Source: Anaerolineales bacterium
GTDB taxonomy: Bacteria; Chloroflexota; Anaerolineae; Anaerolineales; JABWBV01
DNA length: 36,159 bases
Reading direction: 5' to 3'
Assembly: GCA_013359445.1 (NCBI GenBank)
Contig: JABWBV010000005.1
Location: 1-36,159, forward strand
This document shows, one piece after another, positions 7,924 through 15,345 of the stretch. How positions within the stretch are numbered: position 1 is the first letter of the stretch; each line of letters begins with the position of its first letter. A program made the translations under genes and the position numbers. The notes under the pieces are model-generated. The model worked only from the letters and a program-made list of their open reading frames with translations. It did not search any database and had not been told where the DNA came from.

Positions 7924-8445
7924 ATGAAACTAACCGGCAAAAAAATCATTTGCCTTCTCGATGAAGGATTTGAAGACCTCGAATTTTGGGTTCCGCTGAT
8001 GCGCCTGCGCGAGGAGGGAGCCGTGGTAACGGTCGCCAGTGCCAAAGTTCAACCCTATCGAGGCAAAGCCTGCCTGCAAGCCACCCCGGACGTGAAAGCC
8101 GACGCCATCCAGGCCGCCGATTTCGACGGGATCGTGGTCCCCGGCGGATGGGCACCCGACAAAATGCGCCGTTACCCGGCCATCACAAAACTCGTTCGCG
8201 ACACTTACGAACAGGGCAAAATCGTCGGCGCGATTTGCCACGCCGGACTGGTGCTAATCTCCGCGGGCATCGTGCGCGGCCACAAAGCCACCGGCTCCCT
8301 CGGCATCAAAGACGACCTGATCAACGCCGGAGCTGAATGGGTGGATGACCCCGCTTTTCGGGATGGCAACCTCGTGTGGGGACGCGTCGTCGAAGACATC
8401 CCCGATTTCTGCCGGGAGTTGGTGGCCGCACTGGCCGACGCTTGA
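7924..8445 (+). CDS. DJ-1/PfpI family protein
   Basis: A 173-residue protein with the class I glutamine amidotransferase-like fold. The nucleophile elbow is AICHAG with Cys105 and adjacent His106; the N-terminal acidic segment DEGFEDLE gives the conserved Glu14 near the Cys. Members include PfpI/YhbO proteins, described as stress proteins, peptidases or glyoxal/methylglyoxal-handling enzymes. Its position before the glycerol-3-phosphate dehydrogenase set makes a role against methylglyoxal formed from triose phosphates possible, but that is only inference. The start is the ATG after the family B repeat; a longer frame from 7879 would be encoded by the repeat and is unlikely. No clear ribosome site. 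Confidence 0.85.
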   Translation: MKLTGKKIICLLDEGFEDLEFWVPLMRLREEGAVVTVASAKVQPYRGKACLQATPDVKADAIQAADFDGIVVPGGWAPDKMRRYPAITKLVRDTYEQGKIVGAICHAGLVLISAGIVRGHKATGSLGIKDDLINAGAEWVDDPAFRDGNLVWGRVVEDIPDFCRELVAALADA

Positions 8446-8466
8446 AAGTTTGTCCATAAATTGATT

Positions 8467-8511
8467 GTAGTGACGACTTCAGTCGTTAAAAGCGGTTGAA
8501 ACCGCCACTAC
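8467..8511 (+). repeat. Structured palindromic repeat, family B, copy 2
   Basis: The skeleton is exact: GTAGTG, then hairpin ACGACT-TC-AGTCGT (8473-8486), then spacer TAAAA, then hairpin GCGGTT-GA-AACCGC (8492-8505), then CACTAC. It sits in the gap before glpA. Confidence 0.7.
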
Positions 8512-8535
8512 GAAATACGAAACACGCAAAACGCT

Positions 8536-9693
8536 ATGAAACCCCAAGCCCTCATCATCGGAGCCGGATTTACCGGCGTCGCCACTGCTCACGACCTTGC
8601 CCTACGTGGGTTTGACGTCACCGTCGTGGAACGTGGCCCGATTGTCAACGGAACCTCTGGCCGCACCCACGGCCTTTTGCACAGCGGTGCGCGCTATGCC
8701 GTCAACGACAAAGAAGCCGCCATCGAGTGCATCGAAGAAAACACCCTCCTCCGCAAGCTCGTTCCCGATGTCATCGAACCGAACGGTGGCATGTTCATCG
8801 GCCTGAACGACGAAGATCTGGCCTATGGCGAAAAATTTGCCCCGGCCTGTGAAGAGGCAGGGATCGAAATTCACCAGATCACGCCCAAACGCGCGCTCGA
8901 ACTCGAACCCAACCTCAACTCCCAACTCCTCACTGCCTACCTCGTCCCCGACGCGACGTTTGACCCGCTCCGGTTGGCGCTCGCCTTTGCCGCGACGGCG
9001 AAAGCGAATGGGGCCAAATTCCACTTCTACTACGAGGTCACCGGGTTGGTGATGGACGGGCAGGGTAACGTGGCGGGGGTGAAATATTGGGATCGGGCCA
9101 ACGACCGCCGCGGCGAACTCCGCGCGGATGTGGTCGTCAGCGCGACGGGGGCCTGGGCGGGGGAGATCACCGCGATGGGCGGGGCACACGTCCCAATCAC
9201 CCCCACGCCCGGCGTCATGGTCGCCTACGATCAACGTCTGGTCGAACGGGCGATCAACCGGCTCACCAAACCGAGCGATGGCGACATCGTGCTTCCCCAA
9301 CGCCGAATGATGGTCGTTGGTACCACGTCGTTTTCCGCCGAAAATTTGGATTACATCCCCGTGGTGGAAGATCAGGTCAAGCTGATGATGGAAAAAGGCG
9401 CGGAGATGATCCCCGGCCTGCGCCAGACGAAGGAACGCGGGGCCTACATGGCAACCCGCCCCCTGATCGGCGCAACCGCCCCCGGACGCAGTATCTCCCG
9501 CACGTTCAAATGTTACGACCACAAGGAAACCGATAACGTGGATGGGTTTGTGACCATCACCGGCGGCAAGGCCACCACCCTCCGCCAGATGGCCGAAAAA
9601 ACCGCCGATGTCGTCTGTCACAAACTGGGCGTCACCACTCCCTGCCGGACGAAGGAAGTGACATTGTTGTCGTATCGGAAATTTTATGTATAG
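8536..9693 (+). CDS. glpA: FAD-dependent glycerol-3-phosphate dehydrogenase, GlpA type, short form
   Basis: A 385-residue DAO-fold flavoprotein that oxidises sn-glycerol-3-phosphate to dihydroxyacetone phosphate. The N-terminal FAD motif is IIGAGFTGVATAHDL (6-20), followed by the acidic end of strand 2 (VVERG). The segment GRTHGLLHSGARYAVNDKEAA is the hallmark of the GlpA group and differs from aerobic GlpD. A late FAD-contact motif is ITGGKATTLRQMAEKTAD. E. coli GlpA (about 540 residues) has an additional C-terminal redox domain; that is absent here. Electrons would therefore leave through a partner, and the next three genes encode an SdhB-like iron-sulfur protein and two SdhC/D-like anchors. 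Other DAO-type substrates cannot be excluded, but glpK and glpF nearby argue for glycerol-3-phosphate. Confidence 0.88.
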   Translation: MKPQALIIGAGFTGVATAHDLALRGFDVTVVERGPIVNGTSGRTHGLLHSGARYAVNDKEAAIECIEENTLLRKLVPDVIEPNGGMFIGLNDEDLAYGEKFAPACEEAGIEIHQITPKRALELEPNLNSQLLTAYLVPDATFDPLRLALAFAATAKANGAKFHFYYEVTGLVMDGQGNVAGVKYWDRANDRRGELRADVVVSATGAWAGEITAMGGAHVPITPTPGVMVAYDQRLVERAINRLTKPSDGDIVLPQRRMMVVGTTSFSAENLDYIPVVEDQVKLMMEKGAEMIPGLRQTKERGAYMATRPLIGATAPGRSISRTFKCYDHKETDNVDGFVTITGGKATTLRQMAEKTADVVCHKLGVTTPCRTKEVTLLSYRKFYV

Positions 9694-9697
9694 CTCC

Positions 9698-9759
9698 GTG
9701 AAGCGTGAAACGTGATTTTATAAATCATCACGCATCACGCATCACGTTTCACGCTTCAC
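9698..9759 (+). repeat. Palindromic repeat, family A, copy 3
   Basis: Perfect 19-base arms (9698-9716 and 9741-9759; left arm GTGAAGCGTGAAACGTGAT) surround a loop containing tandem ATCACGC words. A further TTCACGTTTC follows. It fills the gap between glpA and the SdhB-like gene. Confidence 0.7.
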
Positions 9760-9777
9760 AGTTCACGTTTCAAAACT

Positions 9778-10509
9778 ATGACCTCCAATCTCTGGAACCT
9801 CAAATTCCTCATCTCCCGCCAAAAAGGGGATGGGCCGACAAAATTTCAGGAATTTAGCCTGGAAATTGACCCGAACGAATACGTGCTCGACGCGGTGGAA
9901 CGCGTGTGGGCGTTTCAAGATCGCTCGTTGGTGTTCCGCCATGCCTGCCATCACTCGGTGTGTGGGGCGTGCGGAATGCGCGTCAACGGGGTCGAAAAAC
10001 TCTCGTGTATCACCCGCATTCGGGACATTACGACCAATGGCAGTACGGTTAAAGTCGAACCGCTTCGCAACTTCCCCGTCATTAGCGACCTGTCTGTGGA
10101 TATGGGCGCGATGTACGCCCGCCTGGAAAGCGTTGGGGCGAAACAAATTCTGTCCCTGTCTATCGCCCCCGTGAGCGAGGACGTGTATCCCGCTAAAAAC
10201 GGCAAAAGCGAGTTCAGCCGGTTGGTGGATTGCATTGAATGTGGCCTGTGCATCAGCGCGTGCCCCGTCGCCGCCACCGATGCCGACTATCTCGGCCCCG
10301 CCCCGCTCGCCGCCGCCCAACTGAACGGCCTCGCGGACAATCCCAAAACCGTGCTCGAGCTGGTGGACAGTGCCGAAGGCGTCTGGCGCTGTCATAGTGC
10401 GTATGAGTGTACCGCCGTCTGCCCGTCCAACGTTCAACCCGCGTGGCGGATCATGGATTTGCGAAAACAAGTGATCGGCCAGCGGATCAAGAACTTTTTT
10501 GGAAAATAA
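9778..10509 (+). CDS. SdhB/FrdB-type iron-sulfur subunit next to GlpA
   Basis: A 243-residue electron-transfer subunit of the succinate dehydrogenase/fumarate reductase kind. The N-terminal ferredoxin domain has the [2Fe-2S] ligands Cys57, Cys62, Cys65 and Cys77 in the spacing usual for SdhB. The C-terminal domain has CIECGLCISACP (152-163) for [4Fe-4S], and Cys205, Cys211 and Cys215 in CHSAYECTAVCP for the [3Fe-4S] pattern. This is not GlpC, which has two [4Fe-4S] sites and heterodisulfide-reductase-like cysteine domains. There is no SdhA flavoprotein in the window; the flavoprotein directly upstream is GlpA-type. The stop codon is 1 base from the next start, so coupling with the membrane subunit is likely. 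A moonlighting role with an SdhA encoded elsewhere cannot be excluded. Confidence 0.88.
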   Translation: MTSNLWNLKFLISRQKGDGPTKFQEFSLEIDPNEYVLDAVERVWAFQDRSLVFRHACHHSVCGACGMRVNGVEKLSCITRIRDITTNGSTVKVEPLRNFPVISDLSVDMGAMYARLESVGAKQILSLSIAPVSEDVYPAKNGKSEFSRLVDCIECGLCISACPVAATDADYLGPAPLAAAQLNGLADNPKTVLELVDSAEGVWRCHSAYECTAVCPSNVQPAWRIMDLRKQVIGQRIKNFFGK

Positions 10510-10510
10510 T

Positions 10511-10894
10511 ATGCTTAAGCCTCCTCAAAAACCCTCCGACGCCTGGAAATGGTTCGACCCGCGCGGGCGCGAACCCGGTTCGTGGGCGTTCATCATCAAT
10601 CGTTTGTCGGCCCTGGGCTTGACCGTTTATCTCTACTTGCATTTGAGCGTCCTGGGAAAACTCGCGCAAGGCCCGGAAGCCTACGATAGTTTCGTTCACC
10701 TGGCCGAATCCCCAGTCGTGATTCTCGGTGAATTGCTCGTCATTTTTGCCGCGCTGTATCACGGCCTCAACGGCTTGCGGATCGCCCTCACCAGCTTTGG
10801 GATCGCCGTGCCCTACCAACGGCAACTTTTTTACGTCATCTTTCTGCTGACCATTCTCGGCAGTGTGATCTTCGCCGTGCGTATGTTTACGTAA
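10511..10894 (+). CDS. SdhC-like cytochrome b membrane anchor
   Basis: A 127-residue protein with three predicted membrane helices (about 27-48, 63-87 and 103-124). Helix 1 has the Arg-Leu-Ser stretch and His of the SdhC start (NRLSALGLTVYLYLHL). Helix 2 holds ALYHGLNGLRIAL, the His-x3-Gly-Leu-Arg pattern that carries heme b ligands in SdhC/SdhD proteins. It should anchor the iron-sulfur subunit and form part of the quinone site. Start: the ATG one base after the upstream stop; a TTG at 10499 would overlap the upstream gene. Confidence 0.8.
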   Translation: MLKPPQKPSDAWKWFDPRGREPGSWAFIINRLSALGLTVYLYLHLSVLGKLAQGPEAYDSFVHLAESPVVILGELLVIFAALYHGLNGLRIALTSFGIAVPYQRQLFYVIFLLTILGSVIFAVRMFT

Positions 10895-10917
10895 CCATTC
10901 AGGCAAATTGTAAAGAA

Positions 10918-11283
10918 ATGACCACTTCTCCCAAACCCACCGAAAACGCCTTCCTCTGGCTGACAAAAATCATCAGCGGCGTCCTTATCATTGTCATTCT
11001 CATCCTCCATCTCATCGTCAACCACTTTACCGCGCCCAATGGTCTGCTCAGCTATGCGGAAGTTGTCGCCTATTACCAAAACCCGCTCATCCCGATCATG
11101 GAAGGCTTTTTCCTGATCTTCGTCGTCACCCACTCGTTGATCGGCCTGCGAAGCATCCTGCTTGATCTCAAACCCACCCGGTCGGCGATGAATATCATCG
11201 ACGGCGGCTTAACCCTCTTTGGGTTGGTCGCCATTGTCTATGGTATTTGGCTCCTTTTCGCAATTGCACAGAATCCTATTTAA
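10918..11283 (+). CDS. SdhD-like membrane anchor
   Basis: A 121-residue protein with three predicted membrane helices (about 13-38, 56-84 and 90-115). Helix 1 has two His (LHLIVNH), and helix 2 has THSLIGLRSILLDL, again the His-x3-Gly-Leu-Arg pattern followed by Asp, as in SdhD. With the preceding protein it makes a two-chain, six-helix anchor, the usual plan for a quinone-linked complex with heme b. It is 23 bases after the SdhC-like gene and belongs to the same operon as glpA and the SdhB-like gene. Its function is inferred from position and helix pattern. Confidence 0.78.
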   Translation: MTTSPKPTENAFLWLTKIISGVLIIVILILHLIVNHFTAPNGLLSYAEVVAYYQNPLIPIMEGFFLIFVVTHSLIGLRSILLDLKPTRSAMNIIDGGLTLFGLVAIVYGIWLLFAIAQNPI

Positions 11284-11354
11284 TGATGCCTATCCTTCTG
11301 CCCGATCCCCTCACGCCGTATCAGGCAATGAACCCTCTCACCTTGGGATAAATT

Positions 11355-13847
11355 ATGGTCGGACTTGTCCTCGTTTCACATAGCCGTGCGCTCGCCCACG
11401 CCCTCCTCGCCCTCGCGCGTCAAGTGGCATCCCCAGAAGTTCCGATTGCCGTCGCCGCCGGCGTCGGCACAGACCGTCTGGAGTTTGGCACCGATGCTGT
11501 CGAAATCCACGACGCCATCGAAAACGTTTACAGCGCCGATGGGGTGCTTGTGCTCATGGATTTGGGCAGTGCCATCCTCAGCGCAGAAATGGCGCTGCAA
11601 CTCCTCCCCCCCGAAAAACACGCGCACATCCGGTTTTGCCCAGCCCCCCTTGTTGAAGGCACCATCACCGCAGCGGTTCAAGCCGGGTTAGGCAATTCAC
11701 TCGATACCGTCTTCACGGAAGCCAGTCAAGCGCTCCTCCCCAAACTGGAGCAACTCGGCGGTGCCCCCGCCCCAACCTCTGCCCCGCTCCCCACCACCGG
11801 GCAAGAAATCACCCTCGCCCTCCGCACCGCACACGGCCTGCACGCCCGCCCCGCCGCAAAATTTGTCCAAACCGCCGGGCGTTTCGATGCCACCATTTTC
11901 GTCCGCAACCAAACCACGGGCAAAGGCCCGGTTTCAGCCAAAAGCCTGAACGCACTCGCCACGTTGGGAGCACTGTTCGGGCATGAAATCACCATCGTCG
12001 CAGATGGGCCCGACGCTTCCAACGCCCTCGCCGCGTTGACCCACCTCGTGCAGGATAATTTTGGCGAACGCGAATCGTCCGCAAGCCCCACCCCCCATCG
12101 CGAACCCCACCCCACGCAGGAGGCCCTCCCCCTTCAAAACGGCGCCCTGCCCGTTGTTGCCATCTCCGAAGGCATCGCACTCGGCCCGCTCGCCCGATTG
12201 GTGGCCCCCCCTCCAACCGTGCCCGAACACCCAACGGACAACCCAGCCCTGGCCTGGGATCGGTTTGAAGCCGCCCTGGCGCAAGTATCGCAGGACATTC
12301 GGACTCGCCGCGACAACGTCGCCGCCCGCGCCGGGCGCGAAGAAGCCGGGATTTTTGACGCCCACCTGCTCATCCTCAACGACCCCGACCTGCTCACGCA
12401 AGCCCAAACCCAAATCACCGCCCACGGAATGAACGAAGCCCACGCGTGGCACACCGCCATTCAGACTGCCCAGGCCGCCTACCTCGCCCTCGACGATCCC
12501 TATCTCCGACAGCGCGCCGCCGACGTGGGGGATGTGGGCGAACAGGTGCTCCGCGCCCTGCTCGGCGAGGACACCGCCCCCCTCACCTTCTCCACCCCCG
12601 TCATCCTCGCCGCCGAAGACCTGACCCCCACGCAAACCGCCCAACTCGACATCACGAACGTGCTCGGACTGGCGACGGTTTTGGGCGGACCCACCTCCCA
12701 CAGTGCGATCCTCGCCCGGTCGCTCGGCATTCCCGCCGTGAGCAGTGCGCCGCAAACGATCATGGCCCTCGCAGAGGGCACCCTGATCGGGCTGGACGGT
12801 GGGCGCGGGGGCTTGTGGGTTTCTCCTTCAGAATCCGTTCAAGCCGAGTTGAATGCCCGCCGGGAAGCGTGGTTGGCACAACGGGCGCAGTGGCGGCAAA
12901 CCAGCCAACAACCCGCCCTCACCACCGATGGACACCCCATCGAAATCGTCGCCAACGTCGGCAATCTGGCCGATGCCCGCGCCGCGATGGAAAACGGGGC
13001 CGAGGGTATTGGCCTGCTCCGCACCGAATTTTTGTTTCTCTCCCGCACGACCGCCCCGGACGAGGACGAGCAGTACCACGCGTTGCGCGACATTTTTGAG
13101 ACGATGGGAGACCGCCCCGTGATCGTCCGCACGATGGACGTGGGGGGCGATAAACCGCTCGCGTACATCTCCCAACCCGTCGAAGCAAACCCATTTTTGG
13201 GCGTGCGCGGCCTCCGACTCTCGCTCCAGCGCCCGGATTTGTTCTCCACCCAACTGCGGGCTATTTTACGCGCGGGGGAGGGCTACCCGGTTCGCATCAT
13301 GTTCCCGATGGTTTCGAATGTGGATGAAGTGCTCCGCGCCCGTCAAATCCTGTCCGAGACCCACACCATGCTCGAAACCGAAGGTCTCCCCCACGCCTGG
13401 CCGGTGGAGACGGGCATCATGATCGAAGTTCCCTCTGCCGCGTTGCTGGCCCCGATCCTGGCTCCGCACGTGGACTTTTTCAGCGTCGGGACAAACGATC
13501 TGACCCAATACACCCTCGCCGCCGAACGGGGCAACCCCAACCTGCCGGGGTTTGCCGATGCCCTGCACCCTGCGGTGTTGAAGTTGATCTGGCAAGTGGC
13601 GGAAGCGGCCCGCGCGGCGGGAAAATGGGTGGGCGTGTGCGGCGAATTGGCGGGGGATCCCGTCGCGGCCCCGGTGTTGATCGGGTTGGGGGTCAAAGAG
13701 TTGAGTTTGAATCCAGCAGGGATTCCAAGAATCAAGGCGGTGGTCCGAAAATCCACCTTTGCCGAGGCACAGACCTTTGCCCAAACTGTGCTTTTGGCAG
13801 AAGATGCGCCGTCTGCTCGCAAGCTGGCTGAAAATTTCCTGGTATAA
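11355..13847 (+). CDS. dhaM: DhaM multiphosphoryl transfer protein with complete enzyme I
   Basis: An 830-residue PTS protein in three parts. The EIIA(mannose)-type DhaM domain (1-135) has phospho-acceptor His9 in LVSHS. The HPr domain (about 150-240) has His163 in HGLHARPAA. Enzyme I (about 265-830) has His449 in GGPTSHSAILARS, the PEP-binding TIM-barrel motifs GLLRTEFLF, GTNDLTQYTLA and active Cys762 in VCGELAGD. It passes phosphate from PEP to the ADP held by DhaL. E. coli DhaM (about 470 residues) has only the first part of enzyme I and relies on general PTS proteins; here the PEP-binding domain is fused, so the protein should work alone. It lies 71 bases after the SdhD-like gene with no terminator between. 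Confidence 0.93.
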   Translation: MVGLVLVSHSRALAHALLALARQVASPEVPIAVAAGVGTDRLEFGTDAVEIHDAIENVYSADGVLVLMDLGSAILSAEMALQLLPPEKHAHIRFCPAPLVEGTITAAVQAGLGNSLDTVFTEASQALLPKLEQLGGAPAPTSAPLPTTGQEITLALRTAHGLHARPAAKFVQTAGRFDATIFVRNQTTGKGPVSAKSLNALATLGALFGHEITIVADGPDASNALAALTHLVQDNFGERESSASPTPHREPHPTQEALPLQNGALPVVAISEGIALGPLARLVAPPPTVPEHPTDNPALAWDRFEAALAQVSQDIRTRRDNVAARAGREEAGIFDAHLLILNDPDLLTQAQTQITAHGMNEAHAWHTAIQTAQAAYLALDDPYLRQRAADVGDVGEQVLRALLGEDTAPLTFSTPVILAAEDLTPTQTAQLDITNVLGLATVLGGPTSHSAILARSLGIPAVSSAPQTIMALAEGTLIGLDGGRGGLWVSPSESVQAELNARREAWLAQRAQWRQTSQQPALTTDGHPIEIVANVGNLADARAAMENGAEGIGLLRTEFLFLSRTTAPDEDEQYHALRDIFETMGDRPVIVRTMDVGGDKPLAYISQPVEANPFLGVRGLRLSLQRPDLFSTQLRAILRAGEGYPVRIMFPMVSNVDEVLRARQILSETHTMLETEGLPHAWPVETGIMIEVPSAALLAPILAPHVDFFSVGTNDLTQYTLAAERGNPNLPGFADALHPAVLKLIWQVAEAARAAGKWVGVCGELAGDPVAAPVLIGLGVKELSLNPAGIPRIKAVVRKSTFAEAQTFAQTVLLAEDAPSARKLAENFLV

Positions 13848-13930
13848 ATAGGACACGGGTAACCGCGGAAGAACACGGATTTTTTAGAAGTTTCCGTGTG
13901 GCGCTGGGTTCATCTGTGTCCTATTTTTTT
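13846..13930 (+). terminator. Terminator built from a nested palindromic repeat
   Basis: AAATAGGACAC (13846-13856) pairs with GTGTCCTATTT (13916-13926), and an inner stem pairs ACACGGA with TCCGTGT. A run of T follows the outer arm. The left arm includes the dhaM stop codon. It probably ends the dhaM transcript; the sequence style also suggests a dispersed repeat. Confidence 0.6.
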
Positions 13931-13947
13931 TATCAGAGGTGCCTGTC

Positions 13948-15174
13948 TTGTCTGAATCGAATTTTGCTCCCTATCGTGATTTTTTTGAAAATAATTTACC
14001 CCGGTATCTGGAAATGCTCCGCCAAATGGTGGAGATCAACAGTTTTACGGCAAACGCGAAGGGGATCATCGCCCTGGCGGATTTGACGGCGAATGTTTTT
14101 TCGCATTTGGGGTTTCATGCGGAGTATGTGCCTTCGGCCAATCCTGAGTATGGGGTGCATTTGGTGATGAAACGGGCGGGGACGGGGGATCAGAAGCTGG
14201 CGTTTGTGTCGCATCTGGACACGGTGTATCCGGTCGAGGACGAAATTCACAACAATTTTCACTGGCGCGAGGTGGGGGATCGGATTTATGGGCCGGGCAC
14301 GGTGGACATTAAGGGAGGGACGGCGATGATTTATATGATCCTGGAGGCGATCCGCGAGTTTCAGCCGGAGGTGTTTGAGGCGACGAACTGGTACGTGTTG
14401 TTGAACGCGTCCGAGGAAACGATGACAAAGGATTTCGGGGAGGTGGCGATTTCGCGACTGCCCGGCGATACCCTGGCGTGTTTGATTTTCGAGGGCGGGA
14501 TTGTGCGGAACGGGGGGGCGAAACTGGTGACGAACCGGAAAGGGATGGCGGTGTACCGCGTCACGACCGAGGGGAAAAGCGCCCACGCGGGGAGTTCCCA
14601 CCCCCAAGGGGCGAACGCCATCGCCCAAATGGCGCACGTCGTCCTCGCCATCGAGGGGATGACCGATTACGAAAAGAATCTGACGTTCAACGTGGGGACG
14701 ATTTCCGGGGGGACGGTGACGAACCGGGTGCCGCATACCGCCGAAATCCGTGTGGAGATGCGGGCGTTTGAGACGGAGGTGTTCGATGCGGGGTTGGCGG
14801 GGATGTTTGCCCTGGCCGAGCGTTCGGACGTGGCGAGCAAGGACGGGTATCCGTGCAAGGTAAACGTGGAGTTGTTGAGCCGCACCGAGCCGTGGAATCC
14901 GAATCCGGGCAGTGAGATGTTGTTGAAAGTCTGGCAGGAGGCGGGGGAAGCGATTGGAATAAAGGTGGGGCGGGAAATTCGCGGGGGGTTGAGCGATGGG
15001 AATTTGCTATGGCACACTTTCCCCACCGTGGATGCTCTTGGCCCGGACGGAGGCAACGCCCACTCGTCGGAGCGAAGTGCGGACGGGAGCAAGGATCAGG
15101 AGTATGTGACGGTGAGTTCGTTTGTGCCGAAGGCGTGGGTGAATACGGTGGCGGTGTTGAAACTGCTGGCGTAG
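13948..15174 (+). CDS. M20-family metallopeptidase, carboxypeptidase G2-like
   Basis: A 408-residue zinc peptidase of the M20 family. Metal-site motifs in order are VSHLDTV, GPGTVDIKGG (bridging Asp), NASEE (catalytic and metal Glu), and NAHSSERSADGS (final His). The dimerisation-domain motif SAHAGSSHPQGANAI is also present. The closest recognised group cleaves C-terminal amino acids, often glutamate, from peptides or conjugates; the actual substrate is unknown. No signal peptide is seen. Start: AGAGG (13935-13939) is well placed for the TTG at 13948; a GTG at 13939 in the same frame would add three residues. It is separated from dhaM by a terminator-like repeat. Confidence 0.88.
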   Translation: MSESNFAPYRDFFENNLPRYLEMLRQMVEINSFTANAKGIIALADLTANVFSHLGFHAEYVPSANPEYGVHLVMKRAGTGDQKLAFVSHLDTVYPVEDEIHNNFHWREVGDRIYGPGTVDIKGGTAMIYMILEAIREFQPEVFEATNWYVLLNASEETMTKDFGEVAISRLPGDTLACLIFEGGIVRNGGAKLVTNRKGMAVYRVTTEGKSAHAGSSHPQGANAIAQMAHVVLAIEGMTDYEKNLTFNVGTISGGTVTNRVPHTAEIRVEMRAFETEVFDAGLAGMFALAERSDVASKDGYPCKVNVELLSRTEPWNPNPGSEMLLKVWQEAGEAIGIKVGREIRGGLSDGNLLWHTFPTVDALGPDGGNAHSSERSADGSKDQEYVTVSSFVPKAWVNTVAVLKLLA

Positions 15175-15345
15175 GGGTCTGTCCCAAAGGACAGTGGAAA
15201 TTTAGAAGGGGTCTCGATATACTTTCCCGCATCCTTCGACTACGCTTGACCAAAGTTTTTTTGAGTATTGAGCCATTTACCGCTCCGCTCAGGATGCTGG
15301 CGTACAGCCAACCGAAAAATCCAGTTTCTCAAAAGGAGTTCTCCC
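15175..15345 (+). other. Gap with short hairpin and degenerate repeat
   Basis: CTGTCC-CAAA-GGACAG forms a small hairpin near 15179-15194. Further on, TCCTTCGACTACGC and GCTCCGCTCAGGAT form an imperfect palindrome of the dispersed-repeat type. No gene is seen. Confidence 0.45.

Noticed and set aside
9778-10509. Reading the iron-sulfur gene as glpC
   Set aside because: Cluster motifs are [2Fe-2S], [4Fe-4S] and [3Fe-4S] in SdhB spacing; the Cys-Cys-Gly domains of GlpC are absent.
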